64,000 nucleotides of DNA from VXYL01 sp965203685 (GCA_965203685.1 OZ241908.1:3472001-3536000); one strand, 5' to 3'; counted from the first letter of the stretch, positions 25,506 through 35,169 are shown. The notes: generated by a model from the sequence alone, not told the origin. Made by a program: numbers and translations.

Positions 25506-26540
25506 GTGAAAGTAGCGTTGCAGGGCCGCGCCCAAGGGCGGCAAAGGGAGCTTTACGAAGCGGCGGGGATCGAGATCGTCGAAGGTGGGTGCCGCACCGA
25601 GGACGAGATGATCGAACTGATCGGCGATGCGGACGGCGCGCAGGTGGGCATCTGGCCGCTGACCTCAAGACGTGTGCTCGAAGGGTGCCCCAACCTCAAG
25701 GCGGTGAGCCGATTCGGCGTCGGCGTGGACTCGATCGACCACGACGCTGCCACCGAACTCGGTGTGATGGTGTGCAACGTGCCAGGCTCGAACACCACGG
25801 AAGTCGCCGATCACGCCATGGCGCTGATGCTCTCCCTGACCCGTCGGGTCTACGACTCTGTCGCGGCCACCCGCGCCGGAAACTGGGCCGATAATCCGCG
25901 CGCCATGGGTGCGTTCACGCCCAAGATGCGCCGGCTCTCCGGTCAAACGGTCGGCATCGTCGGCTTCGGCAACATCGGACGCGCGTTCGCCATGCGCATG
26001 CGCGGTTTCGGCGTCTCGCGCATCCTTGCCTTCGATCCCTATGTGCGGCAGCTTGCGGGCGACCTCTACGGCGTGCAACTCGTGGACTTCGAGACGCTGA
26101 CCCGCGAGGCCGACTGCATCACCATCCACAGTGCGGCGACCAGCGAGTCCCAGTACCTGTTCAATGCCGAGACGTTCAAGCGCATGAAGTCGACGGCGCT
26201 TCTGGTCAATACGGCCCGCGGGCCCATCGTGAACGAGGAGGATCTGGCCGACGCCCTAGAGGCGGGCGAGATCGAGGCGGCCGCCCTCGATGTGACCGAA
26301 GTGGAGCCCTTGCCCTCGTCCAGTCGACTGCTCAGTCTGCCGAACTGCTACATAACTCCGCATATCGCCGCGATGTCGGCCGTGTTCGTCGCGGAAACAG
26401 CCGTGATGCAGGCGGAGAACATCATCTTCGTGCTGGCCGGCGGCAAACCACACGGACTGACCAACCCCGACGTGATCAAGACCATCGCGATCATGCGGCA
26501 AGGCGACGGGGGACGCTGGGCCAGCGTACCGGAGTCGTAG
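25506..26540 (+). CDS. D-isomer-specific 2-hydroxyacid dehydrogenase (phosphoglycerate dehydrogenase-like)
   Basis: A 344-residue NAD-dependent dehydrogenase. The NAD fold is TVGIVGFGNIGRAFAMRM. The catalytic Arg is in VNTARGPIVNEE, Glu in VTEVEPLP, and His in YITPHIAAMS. PGSNTTEVADHAMALML precedes the cofactor domain. Two adjacent GTG codons (25503, 25506) follow GGGGAG; the second has the better spacing. Relatives include 3-phosphoglycerate dehydrogenase and hydroxypyruvate reductase; the C-terminal serine-sensing ACT domain of SerA is missing. Divergent from the CoA-transferase operon. Confidence 0.87.
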   Translation: MKVALQGRAQGRQRELYEAAGIEIVEGGCRTEDEMIELIGDADGAQVGIWPLTSRRVLEGCPNLKAVSRFGVGVDSIDHDAATELGVMVCNVPGSNTTEVADHAMALMLSLTRRVYDSVAATRAGNWADNPRAMGAFTPKMRRLSGQTVGIVGFGNIGRAFAMRMRGFGVSRILAFDPYVRQLAGDLYGVQLVDFETLTREADCITIHSAATSESQYLFNAETFKRMKSTALLVNTARGPIVNEEDLADALEAGEIEAAALDVTEVEPLPSSSRLLSLPNCYITPHIAAMSAVFVAETAVMQAENIIFVLAGGKPHGLTNPDVIKTIAIMRQGDGGRWASVPES

Positions 26541-26586
26541 GAAGGTTTGGGCTACAGTAACCGTCACCGTCAGCGAGGTACGCATC

Positions 26587-27816
26587 ATGCCGACCCCCTT
26601 ACCCGAACCGGACGAGAACAACGCCTGGCGACTGGAAACCCCGGGCGTCGACGGTTGGACGCGCACGGCCCGTCCGGACGATCCCAACAAGTACTTCATG
26701 GTCTCGACCGACGGCCACGTCCAGGAACCGGCCGACCTGTGGCGGACGCGGATCGACAAGCGCTTCCGCGACCGCCTCCCGGGCGTCGCCGTGGACGCCG
26801 AAGGCCGCAAGTTCCAGAGGACCGAGGGCTTCCGCCCGGTACGCATCCGCAACATCCGCTTCGACGGCGAGGACGGCCTGCGCAACGGTGCCGGCGAGAC
26901 GCCAGAACAACGCATCCACGATCTCGCGCTGGACGGGGTCGATGCCGAGATCCTGTTTCCCAACAAGGGACTCACCATCTGGGCGACACCCGACCCTCAG
27001 TTCAGCCAGGCGATGTGCCGCGTCTACAACGACTGGGCGTGGGAGGTGTTCGCCGACTACAACGACCGGCTCTGCCCGATGGGGTGCGTGGCGTCGGCGG
27101 ATATCGACGGCGCGATCGCGGAGATCCAACGCGTTGCGGCGCTCGGTTTCCGGGGGCTGTCGCTGCCGTGCAAGCCCGTCTGGGGCGCTCCGGACCACGA
27201 GCACGCCAACTACAACCTGCCCGAGTTCGATCCCCTTTGGGCGTGTATCCAGGAAGTCGATCTGCCGATCACGTTCCACGTCTCCACCGGCCGCGACCCC
27301 CGCACGTCGCGCGGCAACGGTGGTGCCGTTGTGAACTACGCCGTGCATTCGCTGGCGCCGACCATGGAACCCATCGCCAACCTCTGCGCCTCGGGTGCGC
27401 TCGAACGCTTCCCCGGGTTGCGCTTCGGCAGCGTCGAAGCCGGGATCGGCTGGGTACCTTGGGCTATCTGGGCGCTCGACGAGGCGTACCGCAAGCATCA
27501 CATGTTCGTGCGGCCGAAGCTGTCCCAGTTGCCGAGCGACTTCTTCAAGGAGCGCGGCTTCGCAACCTTCCAGGAGGACAAGCCGGGCCTCGACCTCGCT
27601 CGCGAGCATGGCCTTGTCGACAACTTCATGTGGGCCAACGACTATCCGCACCACGAGGGCACATGGCCGCACTCGGCGGCGGCGATCGAGCGCACCATGA
27701 GCCAACTCGACGATGGCGAACGCGCCAAGATTCTCGGCTTGAACGCCGCGCGGGTGTTCTCCCTGCCGATCCCCGAGCGCTACCATGCGCAACCGGACGT
27801 CGGCGCGTACCTTTGA
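26587..27816 (+). CDS. Amidohydrolase-2 family protein
   Basis: A 409-residue TIM-barrel hydrolase/decarboxylase of the PF04909 group. It has MVSTDGHVQEPADLW near residue 38 (metal His), DLPITFHVSTG mid-protein (metal His), and NDYPHHEGTWP near the C-terminus (metal Asp). Family members cleave C-C or C-N bonds in ring-fission products, for example ACMSD. It is the first of three paralogues in the window (others at 36303 and 48483), but with a longer N-terminus. It follows the dehydrogenase by 46 bases on the same strand. Confidence 0.85.
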   Translation: MPTPLPEPDENNAWRLETPGVDGWTRTARPDDPNKYFMVSTDGHVQEPADLWRTRIDKRFRDRLPGVAVDAEGRKFQRTEGFRPVRIRNIRFDGEDGLRNGAGETPEQRIHDLALDGVDAEILFPNKGLTIWATPDPQFSQAMCRVYNDWAWEVFADYNDRLCPMGCVASADIDGAIAEIQRVAALGFRGLSLPCKPVWGAPDHEHANYNLPEFDPLWACIQEVDLPITFHVSTGRDPRTSRGNGGAVVNYAVHSLAPTMEPIANLCASGALERFPGLRFGSVEAGIGWVPWAIWALDEAYRKHHMFVRPKLSQLPSDFFKERGFATFQEDKPGLDLAREHGLVDNFMWANDYPHHEGTWPHSAAAIERTMSQLDDGERAKILGLNAARVFSLPIPERYHAQPDVGAYL

Positions 27817-27888
27817 CGCTGTTAAGGAACCGTTCAGCCAACGCGTCATAGACTGTGATCCCGGTTTGATTTGAGGGAAGGCACGCTC

Positions 27889-28266
27889 ATGCAATCGAAA
27901 AGTCACCTGCAACGGCTGCGCACCGCGCTGATGGTCATCGTGGCCGGCTTGATCGCCACGGGATGCCTGCTGACGGTGCAGAGCGACTCGCGCTGGCGCC
28001 ACGGCAGCGCCGCCATGGACTCCGCGGACCGGATCCAGAGCGGGACGACGACCCGCGACTGGGTACTCGATCATCTCGGCAACCCGGACAGCAGCTACGT
28101 CAACTCGCGCGGCAACGAAGTGATGCGCTACGTGTCGCGCCGCGAAACCGACGCCGAGGTGCACCTGTTCCTGCTCTTCTCCATCGACGTGTCCGACGAG
28201 GAGGTCCACACCATCCACGTCGAAATCGAGGACGAGATCGTCCGGGGCTGGTGGGTCGAACAGTAG
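27889..28266 (+). CDS. BamE/SmpA-like lipoprotein
   Basis: A 125-residue lipoprotein. The signal ends in a lipobox (LIATGC, Cys about residue 26). The mature domain has the OmlA/BamE-type pattern GTTTRDWVLDHLGNPDSSY followed by RYVSRRETD, a strand pair with a helix that starts at the TTR-x-W. Unlike BamE itself it is unlinked to a Bam gene and diverges at the C-terminus (EIVRGWWVEQ). Probably an outer-membrane lipoprotein facing the periplasm. Confidence 0.75.
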   Translation: MQSKSHLQRLRTALMVIVAGLIATGCLLTVQSDSRWRHGSAAMDSADRIQSGTTTRDWVLDHLGNPDSSYVNSRGNEVMRYVSRRETDAEVHLFLLFSIDVSDEEVHTIHVEIEDEIVRGWWVEQ

Positions 28267-28372
28267 CCGCCACCGGCCCGGCAAGAGCCCGGAGCCGCCA
28301 AGCGAGTACAATGGCCGCTCCGTCGAATCGACGACAAGGCGGCCCCAGGGCCATGGGCGTCAAGACCCCTTC

Positions 28373-29722
28373 GTGCTAGGCAGCCGCAGTCCGTTAGGAC
28401 AGCGGTCGTCACCTTCACCTCCACCGTCGGACGCGGCGTCGGATGCTCCGCCGCTCGCCGCCGCCGGACGAGCGCGCATGTTCGACGCGCTCGCGATCCG
28501 CGATTTCCGCCTACTGTGGATCGCCAACCTCGTCGCGTCCTTCGCGATGCAAATGCAGATGGTGGCGCGCGGCTGGCTGATCTACGACATCACCAGTTCA
28601 CCGATGGCTCTCGCCTGGGTCATCCTTTCGTTCATGCTGCCCTCCTTCGTGTTCTCGCTGTGGGGCGGCGTCATCGCCGATCGGATGCGCAAGAAGCCGA
28701 TCATGATCGGCGCGCAACTGCTCAACACGGCTGCCACCGTGCTCCTCGCCGTCATCATCTACCGCGGCGACGTGACGTTCTGGCATTTCATCTACTTCGG
28801 GCTGTTCAACGGCACCATCCTGTCGTTCTCCATGCCGGCCCGCTCGGCGGTGATTCCCGAGATCGTGCCCAAGCACCTCGTGGTCAACGCCATGGCCTTG
28901 CAGAGTTCCACCTATTCGCTTTCGCGCGTAGCCGGACCGTCGCTTGCCGGCCTCTTGATCGCTTGGTTCGCGGGTGGTGACAACACGTCCGCGACGGGTG
29001 TCGGCCTCGTGTTCTACGTCATCGCCGCGATGTACCTCGTGTCCGTTGCGGCAACGGCGATGCTGCACTACACCGGCGACCCTAGGGCCGAAACCAACGC
29101 GGGCATGCTCGAGGACATCGCCGAGGGTTTCCGGTACATGGGTCAGGAGCGCATCATCCTCGGCCTCCTAGTCATGGGCATCGTGCCCTTCATGTTCGGC
29201 TTCGCGCCGACCTTCCTGGCCCCGGCCTTCAACAAGGAAGTCATCGACGGCGGCCCAGACACCCTCGGCTACCTGATGACGGCGTTCGGCGTCGGCTCGC
29301 TGATCGGCGCGCTGACCTTGGCCCGCTTGGGCGACATCGGCGGCAAGGGCAAGGTCCTGTTCGCCGCGACCTACATCTGGGCCGTCGGGGTCGCAGCGTT
29401 CGCGCTGTCGCCAGGACTCGTCGCGGCGATGATCTTCGGCATCTTCATCGGCGTCTTCAGTTCGCTGGTCGGGTCGCTCAACATGAGCGTCGTGACGCTC
29501 GCCATCAAGCCGGAAATTCGCGGTCGCGTCATGGCGATCATGATGATGACCCATGGCATCATGCCGATCGGCATGTTCCCGGTCGCCGCCGCCGCCGAGT
29601 ACATCGGCATCGATGTCGCGCTGTTCCTGAGTGCGGTTCTGCTCGCCGTCTCGATGGCCGCCATCGGGTGGTGGTTCCCCGAACTCAAGAAGATCAACAA
29701 GGGCCACGGGGGCGAGGCGTGA
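28373..29722 (+). CDS. MFS transporter (DHA3/EntS-type exporter)
   Basis: A 449-residue (or 414 from the ATG at 28478) 12-helix transporter of the MFS_3/DHA3 group. FDALAIRDFRLLWIANLVAS and QMVARGWLIYDITSSPMAL are the usual first-helix motifs, and GGVIADRMRKKPIMIGAQ is the loop 2-3 signature. The first 35 residues from the GTG at 28373 are Ser/Pro-rich and unlike the family, so the ATG at 28478 is a real alternative. Likely exports a small hydrophobic compound. Confidence 0.85.
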   Translation: MLGSRSPLGQRSSPSPPPSDAASDAPPLAAAGRARMFDALAIRDFRLLWIANLVASFAMQMQMVARGWLIYDITSSPMALAWVILSFMLPSFVFSLWGGVIADRMRKKPIMIGAQLLNTAATVLLAVIIYRGDVTFWHFIYFGLFNGTILSFSMPARSAVIPEIVPKHLVVNAMALQSSTYSLSRVAGPSLAGLLIAWFAGGDNTSATGVGLVFYVIAAMYLVSVAATAMLHYTGDPRAETNAGMLEDIAEGFRYMGQERIILGLLVMGIVPFMFGFAPTFLAPAFNKEVIDGGPDTLGYLMTAFGVGSLIGALTLARLGDIGGKGKVLFAATYIWAVGVAAFALSPGLVAAMIFGIFIGVFSSLVGSLNMSVVTLAIKPEIRGRVMAIMMMTHGIMPIGMFPVAAAAEYIGIDVALFLSAVLLAVSMAAIGWWFPELKKINKGHGGEA

Positions 29723-29758
29723 CCGCATCCCGGTGACCGACCTCGACGCAGCGGACCC

Positions 29759-30928
29759 TTGAGCGTGTCTACCGACGACGCCGGCCAAACCCTCGTCTTC
29801 AGCTTCGACGGCACGGGCAACGAGCCCGCCGACGCGGACGGCTTCAAGCAGGACGAGAGCATCAGCAACGTCTTCAAGCTGCACATCCTGCTCGGGGGCG
29901 GGATCGAGCCGCAGCCGCCCATGCAAACCCGGAGCGGCCGCCTCCAGACGGCGTTCTACTACAACGGCATCGGCACCCGTCAGGACGGTGCCACGATTCC
30001 GCTCCTCGGTCGCCTGTACTCGGCCGGTCGTCGGGTGGTCAACCTCGCCCTGGCCCCGACCTTCAGCGATGTCCAGCAAATCCTCGACGAGGCCGAAGCG
30101 GACTTGACCGCGGCCTACAGGCCCGGCGACAAGATCGTGGTCTTCGGTTTCAGCCGGGGTGCTGCGCTGGCGCGCAAGTTCGCCACCGTATTGTTGGAAG
30201 CCGACGAGCGCCGGACGGTCGCCTTTCTCGGCGTTTTCGACACCGTCGCCGCCATGGGCGGCCTGATCTCGAGCGACGTGGTCATCGAACAAGGCGCGTT
30301 GCACGAGCGGGTGCAACGCGCCGTGCACGTCGTCGCCATCGACGAGGATCGGGTGGCCTTTACGCCGACGCTGATCGACTCCGATGCCGACGACGCGAAG
30401 CGGGTCACGGAAATCTGGTTCCCCGGCGTCCACGGCGACGTTGGCGGCGGCTACTGGAACGACGGCCTGTCCGACCTGACGCTCGCTTTCATGGCCGGTT
30501 CCTGCCAGCGCACGCTCGGCGCCGACCTCATCGTCATGGACGAGACTGCGATCACGCGCCCGTCGCCTAGCGACGACGCGATCGAGACCGGCACGGTCAT
30601 CGCCGCGGACGACATCGCCTTGGAGCCCCGCTTCGACGCCCGGATTCATACACACACGCGGTTCGACTCGACCCTGTTCGACCGGAACGTGCGCGAGGTC
30701 CGCGCCTGCACCGGGAACCTTGCCGACACGCTGCCCGTGCTGCACTACTCGGTGAAGCAGCGCGTCGACCACGTCGCGGACTATCGGCCCCCGGCGCTGC
30801 GCGATCTCGACTTCAGGCTGTGGCTCGGCGACGGAAGACTCAGCCCACCGATCCACGGCATCGGCGGGCTGCGCCGCTACCGCCTACCCTGGTGGTGGCG
30901 ACTGCGCCAGATGGCCTACGGTTCCTGA
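29759..30928 (+). CDS. DUF2235 (Tle1-like) alpha/beta hydrolase
   Basis: A 389-residue protein with a TTG (or GTG at 29765) start. LVFSFDGTGNEPADAD begins the domain. The nucleophile Ser is in VVFGFSRGAALAR, the acid Asp in GVFDTVAAMGG, and the His in FPGVHGDVGGGYW. This is the catalytic set of DUF2235/Tle1 phospholipases used as type VI effectors. No VgrG, PAAR or immunity gene is nearby and no signal peptide is seen, so a toxin role is not supported; a housekeeping lipase is equally possible. Confidence 0.82.
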   Translation: MSVSTDDAGQTLVFSFDGTGNEPADADGFKQDESISNVFKLHILLGGGIEPQPPMQTRSGRLQTAFYYNGIGTRQDGATIPLLGRLYSAGRRVVNLALAPTFSDVQQILDEAEADLTAAYRPGDKIVVFGFSRGAALARKFATVLLEADERRTVAFLGVFDTVAAMGGLISSDVVIEQGALHERVQRAVHVVAIDEDRVAFTPTLIDSDADDAKRVTEIWFPGVHGDVGGGYWNDGLSDLTLAFMAGSCQRTLGADLIVMDETAITRPSPSDDAIETGTVIAADDIALEPRFDARIHTHTRFDSTLFDRNVREVRACTGNLADTLPVLHYSVKQRVDHVADYRPPALRDLDFRLWLGDGRLSPPIHGIGGLRRYRLPWWWRLRQMAYGS

Positions 30929-30991
30929 GGGAGTGCCTTGGCGGGCTGCTACAACGGACGACGGCCAAGGCGGTCTCCGAGGACGTCACGC

Positions 30992-32014
30992 CTAGTCGAC
31001 GTCCGTCGACGAACCGCGGCCGGTCTCCAGCGCTGCGACTCGCGCCTCCAACTCCGCAATGCGCGCCGTGGACTCGGCGGCGGCCAGTTCCGCCTTCCGG
31101 CGCTGTTCGCGTTCTCGTTCTAAAGCGGCCTCCGCGTCCGCCCGTCCCTTGCGTTCCTCGTCGTAGTCAAGGCACCGCTCCCGGTCGTCGGGGTTCCACC
31201 ACCAGAACTCGCCTGCTTCGTCCACGAACGCCACCAACCCCACCAACTCGCTGCGGATGCCCCGGCCGAGTCCCTCGTGCATGGCGGGCGCCACCTCCGC
31301 GTAGGCCCCGTCCGCGTCCGCCCGCCACGCGGCGAGCGCCTGATGGCCTTCGCGCGCGTCGTAGACGAAGTACTCCCGCACGCCCAGCCGCTCGTAAACG
31401 TCCCGCTTCCTGCCGTAGTCATGCCGCCAGGTGTTGGTCGATGCCACCTCCAGTACGAAGTCCGGTACTTTGCCCATGTTCCAGGTCTGGTACGAGCCGC
31501 CGAACCGCCGCCGCTGCACACCGAACGCGACCATCACGTCCGGCACGACGAGCGGCGCGTAGCGGGCCGGCGTCTCCTGCCAGCCGCCCCCAATCAGCAC
31601 GCCGCCGCGCTCGTCCTCTGGCAGGTAGTACAGGCCGAGGTCCACCCCGACCGTCACGTCCTCCCGGTCCGCGAAGTGGCTGCGCAGGACGACGCCGGCA
31701 TATTCCATGGTGCGCCGCTGCTCGACGCTATCCACGATCGGCTTCGCTTCGCTGGGCAGATCCTCGTCGCGTAGGGCCATGAGTTCCGCGTTGCTCATCG
31801 GCCGGCCCGTCAGCGGCGGCGGCGGAATCCAGCCGGGCAGATCGTCCTCGTCCAGCGCCATGAGTTCGGCGTTGCTCATCGGCTTCCCGCGCGGAGGCGT
31901 GGGGCCGTTGGCGATCGCCAGGGCCGGCTCGTCCGTTTCCGGCACCACAACTGGGCGCGGCGCGGCGCTCGCGGCGAGCTTTGGCGTTGCGGCTTCGGGG
32001 GCGCCTTCCGCCAT
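30992..32014 (-). CDS. Uma2-family (DUF820) PD-(D/E)XK protein with coiled-coil tail
   Basis: A 340-residue protein. The core (residues about 90-270) has VPDVMVAFGV, KVPDFVLEVASTNTWRHD and LGVREYFVYDAREG, the Asp/Glu-x-Lys nuclease layout of Uma2. Upstream are two near-copies of PMSNAELMAL-x(3-6)-DLP separated by a Pro-rich link. Downstream is a charged coiled coil (ALEREREQRRKAELAA, ARIAELEARVAALE). ATG at 32014 is preferred; the frame is open to 32098. Function of Uma2 proteins is not established. Confidence 0.8.
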   Translation of the reverse strand: MAEGAPEAATPKLAASAAPRPVVVPETDEPALAIANGPTPPRGKPMSNAELMALDEDDLPGWIPPPPLTGRPMSNAELMALRDEDLPSEAKPIVDSVEQRRTMEYAGVVLRSHFADREDVTVGVDLGLYYLPEDERGGVLIGGGWQETPARYAPLVVPDVMVAFGVQRRRFGGSYQTWNMGKVPDFVLEVASTNTWRHDYGRKRDVYERLGVREYFVYDAREGHQALAAWRADADGAYAEVAPAMHEGLGRGIRSELVGLVAFVDEAGEFWWWNPDDRERCLDYDEERKGRADAEAALEREREQRRKAELAAAESTARIAELEARVAALETGRGSSTDVD

Positions 32015-32369
32015 ATGCCTTATCCTCCGATCCACTGTGTCGCGATCCGGATGATGGCCACCGTACCACACCACCGCCAGCCGGACCCGCGTATACACGG
32101 GGTCGGGTAAAGCGTAGCGGCGTGCGGGGCATCGCCTTGGTCCGAATCACGAAACGAGACGCGACAGCGTGCGGGATTCGGCAGGCACGGCGCTACGGCA
32201 GATCTCCTACGGAGCCCATGGTCGGTTGCGCACACGCGCCATGGCGAATCTCCTACGCACGGACACTCGGCAGCGCCCCATCACAATGGCTGTACGCCGT
32301 CCAGCGGTTTGCGGCCCGAGCCGCGGATTGGCATCATTTTCCGCAAACTTGGCCAACGCGGAGAAGAGC
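32015..32369. other. Divergent intergenic region, Uma2 / cytochrome
   Basis: A 355-base gap between divergently read genes. It contains two copies of ATCTCCTACG (32202-32211 and about 32249-32258), each next to a CATGG word, which could be a duplicated binding site. Alternative in-frame starts for the cytochrome gene at 32241 and 32286 also lie here. No RNA gene recognised. Confidence 0.4.
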
Positions 32370-33533
32370 GTGGGCACAGCGAACTTCGCCCGCGCTGGTT
32401 GCGTGGTCATCGGCTTGGCCACCGGGGTCGGTCTCGAAGCGGAGGTACCTGCCGCTCCTCACGATCAGGACGGCGACCGTACTTGGCTAGGCTGCCAGCC
32501 GGAGAACACCAGCATCGCCGGAAACTCCTCGGCGCTGGAGTACGCGAAACTGATCGAAGCCGAGCTCGGCTTGCCGCCAGCGGTTGACTGCGGTGCGGGC
32601 GTGGAGCAGCCGATCTACGTTGAGGGCGTTGCGACCGTTGGCAACCCCGGCCTCCACCAGTGCGACAACCCCAGCCTGCAAATCGGCGACTGCATGTCGG
32701 GATCCAGCGTTCAGCGCTACCGCGGAATGAATGCCGACGGTTCGACACGCCATGACGTCGTGTGGGTGAGCTTCTGCCGACATGACGGTCGCGGCGACGT
32801 GTTTGGATTCGACATCGACGACTCGGTCCAGATGATCGGCTACAACAAGGTGACGGGTGCGACGGCGTTCTTCGAAAGCGCGGACAACCGGGAGTGGACC
32901 CATGTCGATCCCGTGACCAACAGACTCATGGGGAAACTACCGGGGATCGACGATCCCGAGGCCTTCGATCGGGCGTATGTGCGCTCGGACACCCAATGCG
33001 TGGCCTGCCACCAGGCCGACCCTTTCATCCACAACCCCTTCATCGATGGCGCGAAGCGGTCCCACGCATCGAGTCAGCCGGTGGTTCCTCGAATCGGCGG
33101 ACGCAAGAGCAGGAGCAACACGCCCTACTACGTGATCGGCGGCAAAGACTGGGACATGCGCACGATCCACATCGAAGGTAACGAGTGCCTGGATTGCCAC
33201 CGGATCGGCATGAAGACGGTCGAGGAGTTCATGGGGGATCACTGGCACCCGAATCACCACATGCCCCCGCCCGACCCCGGCAGCCTGAGCGACGACTTCG
33301 CCGAGCTCTTGGCCTGCTGGACCGATGGGCCGGAAAACACGCCCGGATGCGAATGGGTCATTCCGCCCGCGGGAGATTGCCCGAGCCAGGTCGTCGGCGA
33401 GGACTACCCTTACAAGGCGCGATTCAATCAGCCCAACCGGAAAGAGCTCAAGTGGGCCGAACGCCCACCGTTCGAATCCACGGCCGTCGTTGGGAAGCAC
33501 GCCGAGCAGCTAGCACAGCCCCGCTCGCGCTAA
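32370..33533 (+). CDS. Exported dihaem c-type cytochrome
   Basis: A 387-residue protein. GTG at 32370 follows GAGAAGAG and gives a short signal (FARAGCVVIGLATGVGLEAE). Two haem-binding CxxCH motifs are present, TQCVACHQADPF and NECLDCHRIG, about 70 residues apart. His/Met-rich WHPNHHMPPP downstream may supply an axial ligand. The N-terminal 200 residues (GCQPENTSIAGNSS, VGNPGLHQCDNPSLQIGDC) are Cys-containing and not from a domain I know. Periplasmic electron transfer is the safest role. Starts at 32241 or 32286 are possible. Confidence 0.7.
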   Translation: MGTANFARAGCVVIGLATGVGLEAEVPAAPHDQDGDRTWLGCQPENTSIAGNSSALEYAKLIEAELGLPPAVDCGAGVEQPIYVEGVATVGNPGLHQCDNPSLQIGDCMSGSSVQRYRGMNADGSTRHDVVWVSFCRHDGRGDVFGFDIDDSVQMIGYNKVTGATAFFESADNREWTHVDPVTNRLMGKLPGIDDPEAFDRAYVRSDTQCVACHQADPFIHNPFIDGAKRSHASSQPVVPRIGGRKSRSNTPYYVIGGKDWDMRTIHIEGNECLDCHRIGMKTVEEFMGDHWHPNHHMPPPDPGSLSDDFAELLACWTDGPENTPGCEWVIPPAGDCPSQVVGEDYPYKARFNQPNRKELKWAERPPFESTAVVGKHAEQLAQPRSR

Positions 33534-33579
33534 CTCCCATGTTGCGAAGGCGTTCCTCGTCCTGTGCATCCATGGTGCG

Positions 33580-35169
33580 TCAGGACTGCCAGCGTCCCTC
33601 GTCCGGCCCCGCGAACGCCGGTAGGGACGCCTCCAAGCGCCTCATCACGGCCAGCACGATGTCCTCGCGCCACGGGTTGGCGACGACTTGAACGCCGATC
33701 GGGATGCCTTCGGATGACGTGCCGCCGCGCACGACACCCGCAGGCCAACCTGTCAGGTCGTACGCCTCGGTGTAGCTCGCATCCCCGGTCGGGAACGGCG
33801 AGTCGCCCGGTGTGGGATGTCTTGGCGCCGGGTGCGCGTTGACCGGCGAGATGAGCACGTCGTAACGCGCCATGTGCTGCTGCATGCGGCGTCGATAGTC
33901 CTCGAACCGCGCGAGTTGGCCGGTCAGCGCCGCCGCCGGAATCTCGTCGGCCCCGGCGGATTGGGCGAACTGCCTGAACCAGTTGTTGCCGTAGTCCTCG
34001 ACGTCGGTCCCAGCTTCGTCGAGCAACGCCCGCACGCCGGCATGGGCACCCACGGGCCAGAACCCGCCGCCGAGAGCGGTCGTCTCCTCGACCCCGTCGA
34101 GACGGTCCCGTTGCATCGCCAGGCCGGCCCGCTCAAGGATCGCTTCGGCGGCCTCGACCACGGCCACGGTTTCCTCGTCCGGTGTCGCAACGCCGTTGTC
34201 GACCATCACCGCACAGCGCAAGCCCGCCAAGTCCACGGCATTGGACGCGGCGAGCGGAATCGGCTGGATGCGCGTGTCGAGGCCGTCCGGTCCCCAGATG
34301 ACCGAGAGAATCAGTTCCAAGTCGTCAACGGTCCTCGCCATGGGGCCTGCGTGGCTCAGAAAGTCGGTCAACATCCCCGGCGGCAAGCACAGGCCAGTAC
34401 GCGGCACGCTGCCGCTGGTCGGCTTGATGCCCACGGTGCCGCAGGAGTGCGACGGCACGCGAATGCTGCCGCCGTAGTCGGTGCCGATGTCGAAGGAGGT
34501 CAGCCCCGCGGCGATCGCCGCCGCCGCGCCGCCGCTGCTGCCACCGGGCGAGCGCTCGAGGTCGTAGGGGTTGTTCGTGAAGCCGTGGATGTTGTTGTGG
34601 GTCTCGAACGACAGCGTGAACTCCGGCGTATTGGTCTTCCCCAAGAGGATCGCGCCGGCCGCCTTGAGGCGGGCCACGACCGTGGCGTCCGCGTCGGGCA
34701 CGAAGTCCTTGCGGCCCACCGTGCCCCAGGTGGAGACCACGCCCGCGGTGTCGAAGCAGTCCTTGATGGTCATGGGCACACCGTGCAGAGGCCCCAAGGG
34801 GCGCCCGTCTGCACGTGCCCGATCGGCCTGCCTTGCACGCTCGCGGGCATCATCCGCCAAGGCGACGACCGCGTTGAGCCTTGGATTGAAGCGCTCGATC
34901 CGCTCCAGGTAGCGTGCGACCAGTTCTTCGCTCGCGAGGTCGCCGCTCTTGATCAGCGCAGCCTGGGCGGTGGTAGAGAGGTACGGGAGTTGGTCTTCCG
35001 AGGTGGCCATGGTGGTGGACTCGCTTGCTGATCTCGTCGGGTGGGCTGCCAAGGCTAGTGCCGGCACGATGGCGGACTTGACGACCGTCCGCCGCGATAT
35101 GCCGGGAGCCCTCAGCCGCGGAGCGCGAGGGGACTCCCCTCGCAAGCAAACCGACACGTCGTTGTTCAT
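33580..35169 (-). CDS. Amidase (amidase-signature family), Tat-exported
   Basis: A 529-residue hydrolase. The N-terminus has the Tat motif ISRRTVVKSAIVPALALAA. The Ser-cisSer-Lys triad is visible: Lys in GVPMTIKDCFDTAGV, Ser in SPGGSSGGAAAAIA, and nucleophile Ser in TDYGGSIRVPSHS. Amidase-signature enzymes cleave carboxylic amides; the substrate is unknown. The ATG at 35169 precedes the Tat signal; further upstream codons add nothing conserved. Divergent from the hydratase pair, 84 bases away. Confidence 0.88.
   Translation of the reverse strand: MNNDVSVCLRGESPRAPRLRAPGISRRTVVKSAIVPALALAAHPTRSASESTTMATSEDQLPYLSTTAQAALIKSGDLASEELVARYLERIERFNPRLNAVVALADDARERARQADRARADGRPLGPLHGVPMTIKDCFDTAGVVSTWGTVGRKDFVPDADATVVARLKAAGAILLGKTNTPEFTLSFETHNNIHGFTNNPYDLERSPGGSSGGAAAAIAAGLTSFDIGTDYGGSIRVPSHSCGTVGIKPTSGSVPRTGLCLPPGMLTDFLSHAGPMARTVDDLELILSVIWGPDGLDTRIQPIPLAASNAVDLAGLRCAVMVDNGVATPDEETVAVVEAAEAILERAGLAMQRDRLDGVEETTALGGGFWPVGAHAGVRALLDEAGTDVEDYGNNWFRQFAQSAGADEIPAAALTGQLARFEDYRRRMQQHMARYDVLISPVNAHPAPRHPTPGDSPFPTGDASYTEAYDLTGWPAGVVRGGTSSEGIPIGVQVVANPWREDIVLAVMRRLEASLPAFAGPDEGRWQS

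Noticed and set aside
18186..28372. Transcription terminators in intergenic gaps
   Set aside because: Several GC-rich inverted words exist, but none is followed by a clear T-run, so no intrinsic terminator is called.
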